A stretch of 64,000 bases of DNA from JBNKZU01 sp050301795 (GCA_050301795.1 JBNKZU010000014.1:62001-126000); one strand, 5' to 3'; shown: positions 34,353 through 43,411, numbered from the stretch's first letter. Notes: generated from the sequence alone by a model not told the origin. Program-made: numbers and translations.

Positions 34353-34763
34353 ATGACCAAAGGGTTTGATAAACACCATCACCGACTGAGTGAATTGAAC
34401 CGATTCGGTAAGGATCTAGTCAGACGCGCAAAATCAAAATGTGAGCTGTGCGGTGAGCATAACACCAGCTTTTTAATCTATGAAGTACCACCGGTACCGG
34501 TTGAACCGAAGTTTGAACACTGTATCCATATCTGTGAAGAGTGTGAGCACCAAATCAATAAACCCAAGCTGATGAATGTAAACCATTGGCATGGATTATC
34601 TGCCTCTGTCTGGAGTGAAGTCCCTGCGATAAAGGTGATTGCCGTGGTGATGTTAAAACGACTTCAACATGACGATTGGGCCTCTTCACTACTTGAGCAG
34701 ATCTATTTAGAGCCCGAGATCGAAACATGGCTTGCCCGATTAGAATCAACAGAATTTAAATAA
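34353..34763 (+). CDS. PhnA N-terminal-type zinc protein
   Basis: A 136-residue protein with CELCGEH near residue 31 and CIHICEECEHQI near residue 62, a four-Cys zinc site, followed by NHWHGLSASVWSEVPAIKVIA. This pattern matches the N-terminal domain of long PhnA proteins (CELCG..YEVPP..CDTC..NHW..L..S.WSEVPAVQVM), but the C-terminal PhnA/YjdM beta domain is absent. PhnA was named for alkylphosphonate genes although its role is not settled. The MBL-fold hydrolase starts 3 nt after its stop, so they form one operon. Confidence 0.75.
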   Translation: MTKGFDKHHHRLSELNRFGKDLVRRAKSKCELCGEHNTSFLIYEVPPVPVEPKFEHCIHICEECEHQINKPKLMNVNHWHGLSASVWSEVPAIKVIAVVMLKRLQHDDWASSLLEQIYLEPEIETWLARLESTEFK

Positions 34764-34766
34764 AAG

Positions 34767-35396
34767 ATGATGAAATACATAACCATTGCGGTGACACATT
34801 TCGAGCAAAACTGCTCATTAATCTATTGTGATGTGACAAAAGAGGCTGTAGCGGTTGATCCCGGCGGGGATATTGACCTTATTATCAACACTGCTGTTGA
34901 AGAACAGTTGAAGATTACCAAGATTGTCCTCACTCACGGGCATATTGATCATGTTGGTGGTTCTAAATCTCTTGCAACACTACTCAATATTCCAATCATT
35001 GGTCCACACATGAGCGATCAATACCTGCTTGAATCACTTCCAGTACAGTCAGGAACATTCGGGTTTGATTCTGTAGAGGCCTTTGAACCCGATCAATGGC
35101 TGGATGATGGGCACAGGGTCAGTTTTGGAGATGAAACACTTGAGGTTATCCATACTCCGGGGCACACGCCAGGACACATCACTCTTTTTCATCGTCAAGG
35201 TCGAATCGCATTCGTAGGAGATGTCCTTTTTTACAACTCAATCGGGCGTACCGATTTTCCCGGTGGCGACCATCCAACACTGATACATTCGATTAAAGAG
35301 AGACTATTTCCACTAGGAGACGATATTACCTTTGTACCTGGACATGGCCCGGTTTCAACCTTCGGATATGAGAAAGCCCATAATCCTTTTCTATAA
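34767..35396 (+). CDS. MBL-fold metallo-hydrolase (YcbL/glyoxalase II-like)
   Basis: A 209-residue metallo-beta-lactamase-fold enzyme with the dinuclear metal motif THGHIDHVGG near residue 57, further ligands in HTPGHTPGH (about 133), FVGDVLF and FVPGHGP. Length and sequence are those of YcbL-type hydrolases, which hydrolyse S-lactoylglutathione or related thioesters. It follows the PhnA-type gene by 3 nt. Start is ambiguous between two adjacent ATG codons (34767 and 34770). Confidence 0.88.
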   Translation: MMKYITIAVTHFEQNCSLIYCDVTKEAVAVDPGGDIDLIINTAVEEQLKITKIVLTHGHIDHVGGSKSLATLLNIPIIGPHMSDQYLLESLPVQSGTFGFDSVEAFEPDQWLDDGHRVSFGDETLEVIHTPGHTPGHITLFHRQGRIAFVGDVLFYNSIGRTDFPGGDHPTLIHSIKERLFPLGDDITFVPGHGPVSTFGYEKAHNPFL

Positions 35397-35551
35397 TAAG
35401 GCGCATGTTATAAGTTTTTTTTGTAACAAACCCCGATTACCCGAAAATTTTGCCTGATTTCATTGAATTATGTGGTGCAAATTAAAAATTGATTCCCGTA
35501 TGATTAGAGCTGGCTTCAACGCCAGAAAAAAGTAAACAGAGGAATAGAGTA

Positions 35552-35755
35552 ATGGCAACAGGTACAGTAAAGTGGTTCAACGAATCCAAGGGTTTCGGAT
35601 TTATCAGTCAAGATGACGGTGGTGCAGATGTATTTGTACACTTTAGCGCGATCCAGGCCGAAGGATTTAAAACAGTAGCAGAAGGACAAAAGGTTAGTTT
35701 TGAAGTACAAGATGGCCCTAAAGGATTACAGGCATCCAATGTAGTTCCCATGTAA
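35552..35755 (+). CDS. Cold-shock domain protein (CspA family)
   Basis: A 67-residue single cold-shock domain with RNP1 KGFGFI and RNP2 VFVHFS, binding single-stranded RNA/DNA as an RNA chaperone. The 155-bp upstream region carries a small hairpin (CTGGC-TTCAAC-GCCAG, 35511-35526) in the probable leader, and AGAGGA stands 8 nt before the ATG. Whether this copy is cold-inducible cannot be told from sequence. A perfect terminator follows at 35850-35880. Confidence 0.96.
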   Translation: MATGTVKWFNESKGFGFISQDDGGADVFVHFSAIQAEGFKTVAEGQKVSFEVQDGPKGLQASNVVPM

Positions 35756-35849
35756 AACCCATACCAAGTTTTTTTCACTCCGATCAGCTAGGTACAACTC
35801 AATCCAGATTGGTATCCGAAGTCTGTTGTTGAAGAGTGTCGTAAACTTC

Positions 35850-35880
35850 AAAAAAGGCAACTGTAATAGTTGCCTTTTTT
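35850..35880. terminator. Bidirectional terminator between csp and ppnP
   Basis: A perfect 13-bp stem (AAAAAAGGCAACT / AGTTGCCTTTTTT) with a GTAAT loop. The A6 and T6 ends make it an intrinsic terminator in both directions for the converging csp and ppnP-thiC units. Confidence 0.93.
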
Positions 35881-35914
35881 GTTGGTCTATCGTCCTACCC
35901 TGTTTCCCCAGCGC

Positions 35915-36223
35915 TTATTCGAAGTGACAGATATAATCCATCACCTCCACTACCTCAATATCAAAGTTTGAGTTACCAGGAACATTAAACGACTCACCGG
36001 CTCCGTAGCTGTTCCACTCATCACTGCCAGCGAGTTTGACACGACACGATCCCTGAGTAACTTCCATTAACTCTGGTGCTCCGGTTCCAAAGTTGTAGCT
36101 GCCCGGTAACATAATTCCGAGGGTAATCTTCTCGCCCTCAGCAGTGGTTACCGAACGACTGGTCACCTGACCGTCATAATAGATATTCGCTTTTTTGGTG
36201 ATTGCTGCATTTTCGTATGACAT
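35915..36223 (-). CDS. ppnP: Pyrimidine/purine nucleoside phosphorylase PpnP
   Basis: The start at 36223 (AGGA 8 nt upstream) gives 102 residues, close to E. coli PpnP (YaiE, 94). It is a single small cupin barrel: ANIYYDGQVTSRSV, GIMLPGSYNFGT, ELMEVTQG and GESFNVPGNS are all family segments. The enzyme splits several nucleosides with phosphate to free base and ribose-1-phosphate. It lies 19 nt downstream of thiC and may be read through from it, although a functional link to thiamine synthesis is not obvious. Confidence 0.9.
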   Translation of the reverse strand: MSYENAAITKKANIYYDGQVTSRSVTTAEGEKITLGIMLPGSYNFGTGAPELMEVTQGSCRVKLAGSDEWNSYGAGESFNVPGNSNFDIEVVEVMDYICHFE

Positions 36224-36242
36224 GACTTTTTCCTGAATCAAA

Positions 36243-38135
36243 TTAAACTTTTTTGTAGATCTCGGCGCCACTTTCGGCAAATTCTTTGGCCTTCTCTGCC
36301 ATCCCTTTTTCCAATGCGATATCAATACTGCCGAGCTTCTGCTTGGCCGCATAATCTCGTACATCCTGAGTGATCTTCATTGAACAGAAATGAGGGCCAC
36401 ACATCGAACAGAAGTGGGCAACCTTGGCCGACTCTTTTGGCAATGTCTCATCATGGAATTCACGCGCTTTATCGGGATCAAAGCCGAGTGCAAATTGATC
36501 TTCCCAGCGGAATTCAAAACGCGCCTTGGACATCGCATTATCACGTAGCTGAACTCCTGGGAATCCTTTAGCCAAATCAGCAGCATGTGCTGCGAGTTTA
36601 TAGGTAATGATTCCTTCGCGAACATCCTCTTTATTCGGAAGCCCTAAATGCTCTTTCGGGGTGACATAACAGAGCATTGCTGTGCCATACCAACCAATCT
36701 GGGCAGCACCAATGGCCGAGGTGATATGGTCATAGCCAGGCGCAATGTCAGTCACGATAGGACCCAGGGTATAGAAAGGTGCTTCGTGGCAATCCGATAG
36801 CTCCTTATCCATATTCTCCTTAATCATCTGCATCGGCACATGGCCTGGGCCTTCGATCATCACCTGAACATCGTGCTCCCAGGCAATTTTGGTCAGTTCA
36901 CCGAGGGTCTCCAACTCGCCAAACTGAGCCGCATCGTTGGCATCAGCCAGCGAGCCGGGACGAAGCCCGTCTCCGAGAGAGAATGCCACATCGTAGGCCT
37001 TCATAATCTCGCAGATCTCTTCAAAATGGGTATAGAGGAAGTTCTCCTGATGGTGTGCCAGACACCACTTCGCCAAAATCGAGCCACCACGCGAAACAAT
37101 GCCGGTAACGCGATCGGCGGTTAATGGAACATAGCGCAGCAGCACCCCGGCATGAATAGTGAAGTAATCAACACCCTGCTCGGCCTGTTCAATCAGGGTG
37201 TCACGCATGATCTCCCAGGTCAGATCCTCGGCTTTGCCATCAACCTTTTCCAGTGCCTGATAGATCGGCACCGTTCCAATCGGTGTTGGTGCATTACGCA
37301 AAATCCATTCGCGGGTTTCGTGGATATTCTTTCCGGTTGAGAGATCCATCAGCGTATCGCCGCCCCAGCGTGCCGACCACACCATCTTCTCCACCTCCTC
37401 CTCAATTGAGGAGGTCACCGCCGAGTTACCAATGTTGGTATTTATCTTGGTGCGGAAGTTGCGCCCGATAATCATCGGCTCCACTTCGGGGTGGTTGATA
37501 TTGGCCGGGATAATCGCGCGCCCAGCGGCGATCTCGCTACGCACAAACTCAGGAGTGACCTCATCCGGCAGGTTTGCTCCCCAGCTCTGACCGGGATGCT
37601 GGCGCAGCAGTTTGGTGTAGCGCGGGTCGTTACGATACTCCTGTAGGCGGTTATTCTCACGAATGGCCACATACTCCATTTCAGGGGTAATAATCCCCTG
37701 TCGCGCATAGTGCATCTGGGTCACATTCTTTCCGGCCTTCGCACGTCGCGGCTGACGAAGGTGTTCAAAACGCAGATGCGCCAGATCAGGATCACTCTGA
37801 CGTTTATGCCCATATTCAGAGGTTGGGCCATCTAAAAGCTCGGTATCATCTCGCTCAAGAATCCACTTCTCACGTAGCCCATCTAATCCCTTCGTCAGAT
37901 CGATCTTTGCATCTGGATCGGTATAGGGCCCGGAGGTGTCATAAATGGTGATCGGCGGATTATTTTCCGGCGTTTGGGTGGTGTGGGTATCATCGAGGCT
38001 AACTTCACGCATCCCAACCTGAATATCTTCACGTGAACCTTGGATATAGATCTTCTTCGACTTCGGAAAAGGACGAACAACCTCTTCAGATAGTTGACTC
38101 GTTTTTTTCAGAAAATCTTCCGGGATTGCGCTCAT
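36243..38135 (-). CDS. thiC: Phosphomethylpyrimidine synthase ThiC
   Basis: A 630-residue radical-SAM enzyme that turns aminoimidazole ribotide into HMP phosphate for thiamine. The C-terminal cluster motif CSMCGPHFC (C-x2-C-x4-C) is intact, and RGGSILAKWCLAHH, GDGLRPGS and EGPGHVPM are typical. GAGG lies 6 nt before ATG 38135; the frame stays open upstream through the riboswitch but that stretch is not coding. A TPP riboswitch precedes it, so expression should fall when thiamine pyrophosphate is plentiful. ppnP follows 19 nt later. Confidence 0.97.
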   Translation of the reverse strand: MSAIPEDFLKKTSQLSEEVVRPFPKSKKIYIQGSREDIQVGMREVSLDDTHTTQTPENNPPITIYDTSGPYTDPDAKIDLTKGLDGLREKWILERDDTELLDGPTSEYGHKRQSDPDLAHLRFEHLRQPRRAKAGKNVTQMHYARQGIITPEMEYVAIRENNRLQEYRNDPRYTKLLRQHPGQSWGANLPDEVTPEFVRSEIAAGRAIIPANINHPEVEPMIIGRNFRTKINTNIGNSAVTSSIEEEVEKMVWSARWGGDTLMDLSTGKNIHETREWILRNAPTPIGTVPIYQALEKVDGKAEDLTWEIMRDTLIEQAEQGVDYFTIHAGVLLRYVPLTADRVTGIVSRGGSILAKWCLAHHQENFLYTHFEEICEIMKAYDVAFSLGDGLRPGSLADANDAAQFGELETLGELTKIAWEHDVQVMIEGPGHVPMQMIKENMDKELSDCHEAPFYTLGPIVTDIAPGYDHITSAIGAAQIGWYGTAMLCYVTPKEHLGLPNKEDVREGIITYKLAAHAADLAKGFPGVQLRDNAMSKARFEFRWEDQFALGFDPDKAREFHDETLPKESAKVAHFCSMCGPHFCSMKITQDVRDYAAKQKLGSIDIALEKGMAEKAKEFAESGAEIYKKV

Positions 38136-38187
38136 GGTGTACCTCTTTGCATTGAACCTAGATGAGGGGTGTGAGATACCAAAAGCC

Positions 38188-38275
38188 TTGCTTTCCTGCG
38201 GTGGAATTAACCACATCAGGTTCAGAGGGTATCTTCTCAGCCGATCATCTTTATCAATCACCAGCACCCCTAGCA
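38188..38275 (-). promoter_or_regulatory. TPP (THI element) riboswitch of thiC
   Basis: On the minus strand the conserved blocks occur in order: TAGGGGTGC, GGCTGAGA, ATACCCTCTGAACCTGAT, GTGGTTAATTCCACC and GCAGGAAAGC. These are the P1-P5 elements of the thiamine pyrophosphate aptamer. It ends about 50 nt before the thiC ATG, so it probably controls translation initiation; I see no separate terminator stem before the start codon. Confidence 0.95.
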
Positions 38276-38470
38276 GATGCGACACACTATACCATAGATC
38301 TGCTGCGTTCAAGGAGCGCGTTAATGCCCTGAAAAAATCAAGGATAATCACCCATTGTGCTGTAATTTAATCGATAAAACACAAAACAGCTCATTAACCC
38401 TTGTCTGATATGAGGAATCTGCTTAATCTTATGCCCCTGATACTAAAGCGATAATCGATATGGGGAGAGT

Positions 38471-39133
38471 ATGATTGAAATGAACCGTGAGCTGGCTCGA
38501 CACAATATGATTGTGCAGCAGATCCGTCCTTGGGATGTTAATGATGACCGTGTCCTTGAAGCAATGGCCAAAGTACCACGAGAATCATTTGTGCCTGAAA
38601 ATTATCAGAATCTTGCATTCTCAGATTTAGAGATCCCATTAAATGATTCTGTAGTCATGATGTTTCCAAGAATTGAGGGACGGATGCTTCAGGCGCTGAA
38701 TATCCAGCCAAACGACAATGTTCTGGAAGTGGGAACCGGAAGCGGATATGTCACTGCCGTCATGAGCAAACTGGGTAAAAAGGTAACCTCTGTTGAGATT
38801 GATGAAGCACTTGCACAATCCGCTCAAGCACGATTGACTGCTCTTGGCATTCACAATGCATCGGTAGCTGTCGGTGACGCAGCAAATGGATGGAATAGCA
38901 ACAGTCCTTACGATGCGATTGCGATCTCTCAATCATTAACCGAGATCCCGAAAACCTATTTAGAGCAGCTAAAGGTGGGTGGGCGACTCTTTGCCGTGAT
39001 TGGTACAGAGCCGATGATGCAAGCGGTTATCGTGAAGCGCATTAACGCAAACTCTTATGAAACAACAACACTGTTCGATACAACGCTACCACCATTGCAG
39101 AACCAGAAAAGTAACGAACATTTTGAGTTTTAA
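38471..39133 (+). CDS. pcm: Protein-L-isoaspartate O-methyltransferase
   Basis: A 220-residue SAM-dependent methyltransferase of the PCMT family: N-terminal ELARHNMIVQQIRPWDV, PRESFVPENY, and SAM motif I VLEVGTGSGYVTA near residue 80. PCMT repairs isoaspartyl residues in aged proteins. Branches of this family close to tolC in gammaproteobacteria often lack proof of repair activity. GGGGAG stands 5 nt before the ATG. A terminator follows at 39225-39256, separating it from tolC. Confidence 0.88.
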   Translation: MIEMNRELARHNMIVQQIRPWDVNDDRVLEAMAKVPRESFVPENYQNLAFSDLEIPLNDSVVMMFPRIEGRMLQALNIQPNDNVLEVGTGSGYVTAVMSKLGKKVTSVEIDEALAQSAQARLTALGIHNASVAVGDAANGWNSNSPYDAIAISQSLTEIPKTYLEQLKVGGRLFAVIGTEPMMQAVIVKRINANSYETTTLFDTTLPPLQNQKSNEHFEF

Positions 39134-39224
39134 CTAAGGAATATTTACAGGTTGGAGACAAACGGCTCTTGAAACTGATGCCTGACAACCTTACTATATT
39201 AGCAATTGTTAATATATTCCTGAC

Positions 39225-39256
39225 AAAGGTGGCCAAAGTGCCACCTTTTAAGGTTT
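39225..39256 (+). terminator. Rho-independent terminator of pcm
   Basis: AAAGGTGG-CCAAAGTG-CCACCTTT forms a perfect 8-bp stem (39225-39248), extended by the inner GC pairs and followed by TTAAGGTTTTT. It lies about 90 nt past the pcm stop. Confidence 0.75.
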
Positions 39257-39300
39257 TTAAGACCTGTGAATGGTCATTAAAGAATTATTGAGGTGATAAG

Positions 39301-40611
39301 ATGCATTTGAGCTTTAGTCGAATAGGAAGTATCGCGGCCCTGCTTCTGGGGAGTACGGTTGTTCATGGAGAGTCGCTCGTTGATCTCTACAATCTGGCCT
39401 TGAAAAGTGACACACAGATAGCTATTGCGGAGTCTTCATTAAACACTGTTCGCATCCGTCGTGATCAGAGCAGCTCAGCGATCAAGCCCCAAATCAATTT
39501 CAGCGCGAATGTTACTGAGTATAAAACGGATGTGACCGGATCCGGTCAGGATGATTATCGAAATACCGGTTACAGCCTGACGTTGACCCAAAGCCTCCTG
39601 AACTACGATAGCTGGAATGCGATTGATGAGGCAGATGCTTATGTGGCACAAGCAGAAGCTCAATACGAGGCCGAGAAACAGAATCTGATCATTCGTGTTG
39701 CCACAGCCTATTTCGATCTGTTGGCAGCAGAGGATGATCTGGAGCTTGCCAAGGCCGAGAAGCGTGCGATTGATCAACAGCTCAACCAGACCAAACAGCG
39801 ATTTGAGGTTGGCCTCTCTGCCATCACAGATGTGCACGAAGCACAGGCAGGCTACGATCTTGCTGTAGCTCAGGAGATTGCAGCCCAGTCTGCACTTGAT
39901 AATGCACGTGAGGCTATTCACGAGATTGCTGGTCGAGGAATCGGTAATATTGCCAAACTCACCAGCGAAGTACCTCTGACCTCCCCTGATCCGGCAGATA
40001 TTCAAAGCTGGGTGGATCTTGCACTACAGAAAAATCTCTCTGTTATTGCGCAGCAAGCAGCAATGAAAGCGAGTTCTGAATCGCTTGATCGAGCCAAGGC
40101 CGGACACTATCCAACGCTCAATCTGGTTGCCGGCCACTCCTATAGTGACTCAAATGGATCAAGCGCGTTTACCAATCGGGAAACTACAAGTAACAACATC
40201 GGGCTCCAGTTATCGGTTCCGATCTACAGTGGCGGGCTAACCTCCTCTAAAATTAAAGAGGCAACCAACACTCACAGTCAGGCTAAAACCACACTTGAGC
40301 AGACACGTCGTGCAACCGTTAGACAGAGTCGTAGCGCCTATCTTGCAGTAAATGCCGGTATCGGCCAGGTAAAAGCACGCAAACAAGCCGTGGCATCCGC
40401 TCAAAAGGCACTGGAGGCGACCCAAGCTGGATTTGAGGTTGGTACCCGCACAACCGTTGATGTACTTAATGCTCAGCGTGAGCTTTTCCGTGCAGAGAGT
40501 GGATACTCCAGAGCACGCTATGATTACCTGCTTTCACTCTTAGGACTTAAGCAGGCTGTCGGGAATCTGCAACTGGCTGATCTCACCTCGATTAACTCAC
40601 TGCTGAAATAG
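39301..40611 (+). CDS. tolC: TolC-family outer membrane efflux protein
   Basis: A 436-residue outer membrane factor. A signal peptide (MHLSFSRIGSIAALLLGSTVVHG) precedes the mature ESLVDLYNLALKSD, typical of TolC; two OEP repeats with long alpha-helical regions follow, including the duplicated RFEVGLSAITDVHEAQAGYD and GFEVGTRTTVDVLNAQRELF. It forms the trimeric exit duct for type I secretion and RND/ABC efflux pumps. No inner-membrane or adaptor gene is adjacent, as usual for a general TolC. A stem-loop follows its stop. Confidence 0.96.
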   Translation: MHLSFSRIGSIAALLLGSTVVHGESLVDLYNLALKSDTQIAIAESSLNTVRIRRDQSSSAIKPQINFSANVTEYKTDVTGSGQDDYRNTGYSLTLTQSLLNYDSWNAIDEADAYVAQAEAQYEAEKQNLIIRVATAYFDLLAAEDDLELAKAEKRAIDQQLNQTKQRFEVGLSAITDVHEAQAGYDLAVAQEIAAQSALDNAREAIHEIAGRGIGNIAKLTSEVPLTSPDPADIQSWVDLALQKNLSVIAQQAAMKASSESLDRAKAGHYPTLNLVAGHSYSDSNGSSAFTNRETTSNNIGLQLSVPIYSGGLTSSKIKEATNTHSQAKTTLEQTRRATVRQSRSAYLAVNAGIGQVKARKQAVASAQKALEATQAGFEVGTRTTVDVLNAQRELFRAESGYSRARYDYLLSLLGLKQAVGNLQLADLTSINSLLK

Positions 40612-40624
40612 ATCACTTATCCAT

Positions 40625-40649
40625 GTCGGAGTCAGATTGACTCCGACAC
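40625..40649 (+). terminator. Stem-loop after tolC
   Basis: GTCGGAGTCA-GAT-TGACTCCGAC is a near-perfect 10-bp stem 14 nt after the tolC stop. It lacks a downstream T-run, so it may protect the 3' end or terminate weakly rather than act as a classical terminator. Confidence 0.6.
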
Positions 40650-40688
40650 CTTCCACTAAACACTTTGCTGCTGTTAGAATCCCTATCC

Positions 40689-41225
40689 ATGAATAGTTCA
40701 TCACCATTTCCGGAAACAGCACCCGATTTCAGCGATCCATTGGGTCTTATCAGCGCCTGTCACCAACGGGTACTGGATCATTCAGCACTGCTTGAACAGA
40801 TTATTGAGAAAATAGCCGCAGGCGAAATTGATAATGATGTTCGTAGTGCCGCTGTTAAGGTTCAGCAATACTTCTCAACCTCCGCGATGCTGCACCATCA
40901 GGATGAAGAAAAAGACATATTCCCCATTCTGGTTCGGCAGTCACTTAAAATTGCAGAGATCATTCACAAGCTTAAACAGCAACATCAGGAGCAGGAGAAA
41001 CTGTGGTCGGTTATTGATCCGAAGTTAAAGCGCCTTCCTGAGACAGTGGATGACGAATTAAGAGAAGCCTCCAGCGCCTTTATCGCCTCACAACGGGAAC
41101 ATGTGAATATTGAGAATGAAGAGCTCTTTTTCATGGCTCAACATATTCTCAGCAATGATGAGTTGAAAAAAATCGGCAAATCGATGGCCGATAGACGCGG
41201 CGTTCGCCTGCCGTTTAACTTTTAG
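40689..41225 (+). CDS. Hemerythrin-like (HHE) domain protein
   Basis: A 178-residue four-helix protein with hemerythrin-like iron ligands: His in ACHQRVLDHSALL, HHQDEEKDIFP near residue 70 and QREHVNIENEELFFMA near 138. Such cytoplasmic HHE proteins bind a di-iron centre and are proposed for O2 or NO sensing, iron handling or repair of iron-sulfur clusters. The ATG at 40689 is preferred over an in-frame TTG at 40665, though no strong ribosome site is seen. It precedes lpxL by 16 nt and may be cotranscribed with lpxL-waaA. Confidence 0.82.
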   Translation: MNSSSPFPETAPDFSDPLGLISACHQRVLDHSALLEQIIEKIAAGEIDNDVRSAAVKVQQYFSTSAMLHHQDEEKDIFPILVRQSLKIAEIIHKLKQQHQEQEKLWSVIDPKLKRLPETVDDELREASSAFIASQREHVNIENEELFFMAQHILSNDELKKIGKSMADRRGVRLPFNF

Positions 41226-41241
41226 GCCATTGCACCAGGTC

Positions 41242-42171
41242 ATGGCACAGTCCAGCGACTTCCGTTTTTATCACTATCTCCATCCACGTCACTGGCCCAC
41301 CTGGATACTACTCGGTATTCTGCGACTGCTGGTCATGTTGCCCTATCCGCTCATTATGAAGATTGGTGCCATGTTTGGCATGGTGATGTACTACCTGATG
41401 AGGTGTCGCCGACATATTGTTGAAATCAATATCGGGCTTACCTTTCCAGAGCTGGATAAGAGACAACAGCACCAACTGATTATTGAACATTTCAAAAACG
41501 GTGGCCGCACACTGCTTGAAAGCGCGATGGGCTGGTGGTGGCCATCGCAGCGTCTACAGGGGCTCTATACGATTCACGGTCTGGAGCATCTTGAACAGGC
41601 CGCCGCAAAAGATCATGGTGTCATTCTGTTAAGCGCCCACTTCACCAGCTTTGAGTTAGGTGGCCGTATGCTTGCTGACAATCATCCGTTTCAGTTTCTC
41701 TACAAGCCGCAACGAAAAAACCCACTCTACGAGGCATACACGACCTCTCGCAGAATGAACTACTACATCGCCGGGGTTGCCCATCGTGATCTACGCGGCA
41801 TGATTAAGGGATTAAAGGAAAAGCGCACCTGCTGGTATCTGCCCGATCAGGACTTTGGTACCAGGGGGGCAGTGTTTGTGCTCTTTATGGGGGTGGAGAC
41901 CGCAACCGTAACCGCAACATCACGACTGGCATCAGTCAACAACAGTCCGGTGGTGCCCTACTTTCCGATTCGCAGGGATGATATGAGCGGCTACGATATA
42001 TTCATACTGCCAGAGATGGAGAACTTCCCATCAGGAAGTGATGAAGCTGATTGCCATCGTATTAATCAGATTATAGAAGAGTATGTAAGAAAGGCTCCGG
42101 CACAGTACCTGTGGCTACATCGACGATTCAAAACCCGACCCGATGGTGAGGATGCCGTGTATGAGTGTTAG
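41242..42171 (+). CDS. lpxL: Lipid A biosynthesis acyltransferase (LpxL/HtrB family)
   Basis: A 309-residue inner-membrane protein. An N-terminal membrane anchor (about 20-45) is followed by the catalytic H-x4-E motif SAHFTSFELGG and the YKPQRKNPLYE segment; DQDFGTRGAVFVLFMG is also conserved. The enzyme adds a secondary acyl chain to Kdo2-lipid IVA. It overlaps waaA by 11 nt, which fits the substrate relay Kdo transfer then acylation. Start ATG 41242 is preferred to an in-frame TTG at 41230. Confidence 0.92.
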   Translation: MAQSSDFRFYHYLHPRHWPTWILLGILRLLVMLPYPLIMKIGAMFGMVMYYLMRCRRHIVEINIGLTFPELDKRQQHQLIIEHFKNGGRTLLESAMGWWWPSQRLQGLYTIHGLEHLEQAAAKDHGVILLSAHFTSFELGGRMLADNHPFQFLYKPQRKNPLYEAYTTSRRMNYYIAGVAHRDLRGMIKGLKEKRTCWYLPDQDFGTRGAVFVLFMGVETATVTATSRLASVNNSPVVPYFPIRRDDMSGYDIFILPEMENFPSGSDEADCHRINQIIEEYVRKAPAQYLWLHRRFKTRPDGEDAVYEC

Positions 42172-43372
42172 ATATCGCCTGCTGCTGATTGTTATTCTCA
42201 TCCCGATAACAGTGCTATTCATCTGGCAGGCGATCCGGCAACGCGAGTGGCGCTTTCTGATGGAGCGCGGCGGGTTTATCAAAACCTCATTAAAAGAACC
42301 ACTCTGGTTCCACGCTGCATCGGTTGGCGAAGTAAACGCCGTTGCCCCGTTAATCAACTATTTTCAGCAACAACACGAACAACCGCTACTCATCACCACC
42401 ACCACACCAACTGGCGCAGCAACCGCCAGACGACTGCTGCCCGATGTTGAGCACCACTACTTCCCGTTCGACTACCTGATACATATTAAAAGAGCATTCA
42501 GAGGTATATCACCAAAGGCAATTATCATCGTTGAGACAGAGATCTGGCCTAATCTCTTCAACGAAGCAAAACAGCAACATATCCCGCTGGTTATCATTAA
42601 TGGACGCCTCTCCACTCGCTCCACCGGAGCCTCAACATGGGTTAAGCAGTTATACCGACAGACGCTTGCCAGGGTTGATCATATCTACTGCCGCTCGGAT
42701 GATGACAAAGCTCAGTTTGAGCGTATGGGCGCTACAGTGGAACAACTCACTGTTACTGGCAATCTTAAATATGGAGCCATCAATAACCAACAGGCAGAAC
42801 CACTTCCCGAAATCACCCGTCCCTATCTATTGGCCGCATCCACCCGTGATGAGGAAGAGCCGATAATTGCCAGCGCATTCAAACAGGCCAATCTGGATAA
42901 CACCCTATTGGTGATCGCGCCCCGCCATCCAGAGCGAATAGATGAGATAGAAAAATCACTCAGAGAGTATCAACTCGCTGTACGAAGTCGTGGTGAGGCG
43001 ATTAATGACACAACCGAGATCTATATTGCCGACACTATTGGCGAGATGGCATCACTCATCGCAGGGTCAGTACTTGTAATCATGGGTGGGTCATTTGTTA
43101 ACAAAGGTGGACAGAACCTGCTTGAACCAGCCGCCGCAGGAAAAGCAACCATCGTTGGCCCCTATATGGATAACTTTAAGGAAGAGACCAGAGAACTGCT
43201 GGTGGCAGACGGCGTTATTCAAACTGACGCAAAGGCGCTGGCTGAAAAAATTCAGGCGTTGTTTGATTCAAAGGAGACGGCACAAAAGATCGGAACAAAT
43301 GCTTTGGCATTTATCGCGCAGAAACAACAGGTGGTTTCCGATTATTACCAACAGTTACAGCGATATCTATAA
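42161..43372 (+). CDS. waaA: 3-deoxy-D-manno-octulosonic acid transferase (Kdo transferase)
   Basis: A 403-residue GT30 enzyme with an N-terminal membrane anchor (about 6-24), WFHAASVGEVNAV with the catalytic Glu, TTTTPTGA, ETEIWPNL, and the C-terminal MGGSFVNKGGQNLLEPAA nucleotide-binding segment. It transfers Kdo from CMP-Kdo to lipid IVA, the first core step. GAGG stands 9 nt before the ATG at 42161, inside lpxL. With kdkA 1.7 kb away, the organism may phosphorylate a Kdo residue. Its stop is followed at once by the REP hairpin at 43377. Confidence 0.95.
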   Translation: MSVRYRLLLIVILIPITVLFIWQAIRQREWRFLMERGGFIKTSLKEPLWFHAASVGEVNAVAPLINYFQQQHEQPLLITTTTPTGAATARRLLPDVEHHYFPFDYLIHIKRAFRGISPKAIIIVETEIWPNLFNEAKQQHIPLVIINGRLSTRSTGASTWVKQLYRQTLARVDHIYCRSDDDKAQFERMGATVEQLTVTGNLKYGAINNQQAEPLPEITRPYLLAASTRDEEEPIIASAFKQANLDNTLLVIAPRHPERIDEIEKSLREYQLAVRSRGEAINDTTEIYIADTIGEMASLIAGSVLVIMGGSFVNKGGQNLLEPAAAGKATIVGPYMDNFKEETRELLVADGVIQTDAKALAEKIQALFDSKETAQKIGTNALAFIAQKQQVVSDYYQQLQRYL

Positions 43373-43376
43373 GTAT

Positions 43377-43408
43377 GTAGGTTGGGCTGAACTTGCGAAG
43401 CCCAACAA
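43377..43408 (+). repeat. REP-like hairpin, left copy beside RAYT
   Basis: GTAGGTTGGGCTGAACTTGC.. ends in GAAGCCCAAC: stem GTTGGGCT / AGCCCAAC with a loop around ACTTGCGA, preceded by the conserved GTAG tetranucleotide. It is the mirror image of the copy at 43964-43994 and starts 4 nt past the waaA stop. GTAG plus a GC hairpin is the known REP signature recognised by RAYT proteins. Confidence 0.82.
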
Positions 43409-43411
43409 TAC

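Noticed and set aside
36224..36364. Upstream extension of the ppnP frame into thiC
   Set aside because: The extension encodes the thiC 3' end in another frame, while ATG 36223 has a good ribosome site and matches the family length.
38136..38351. Upstream extension of the thiC frame
   Set aside because: It is the translated TPP riboswitch; ATG 38135 has a ribosome site and fits ThiC length.
39475..40005. A 176-codon open frame antisense to tolC
   Set aside because: The opposite strand encodes well-conserved TolC; the antisense frame has no ribosome site and no recognisable family.
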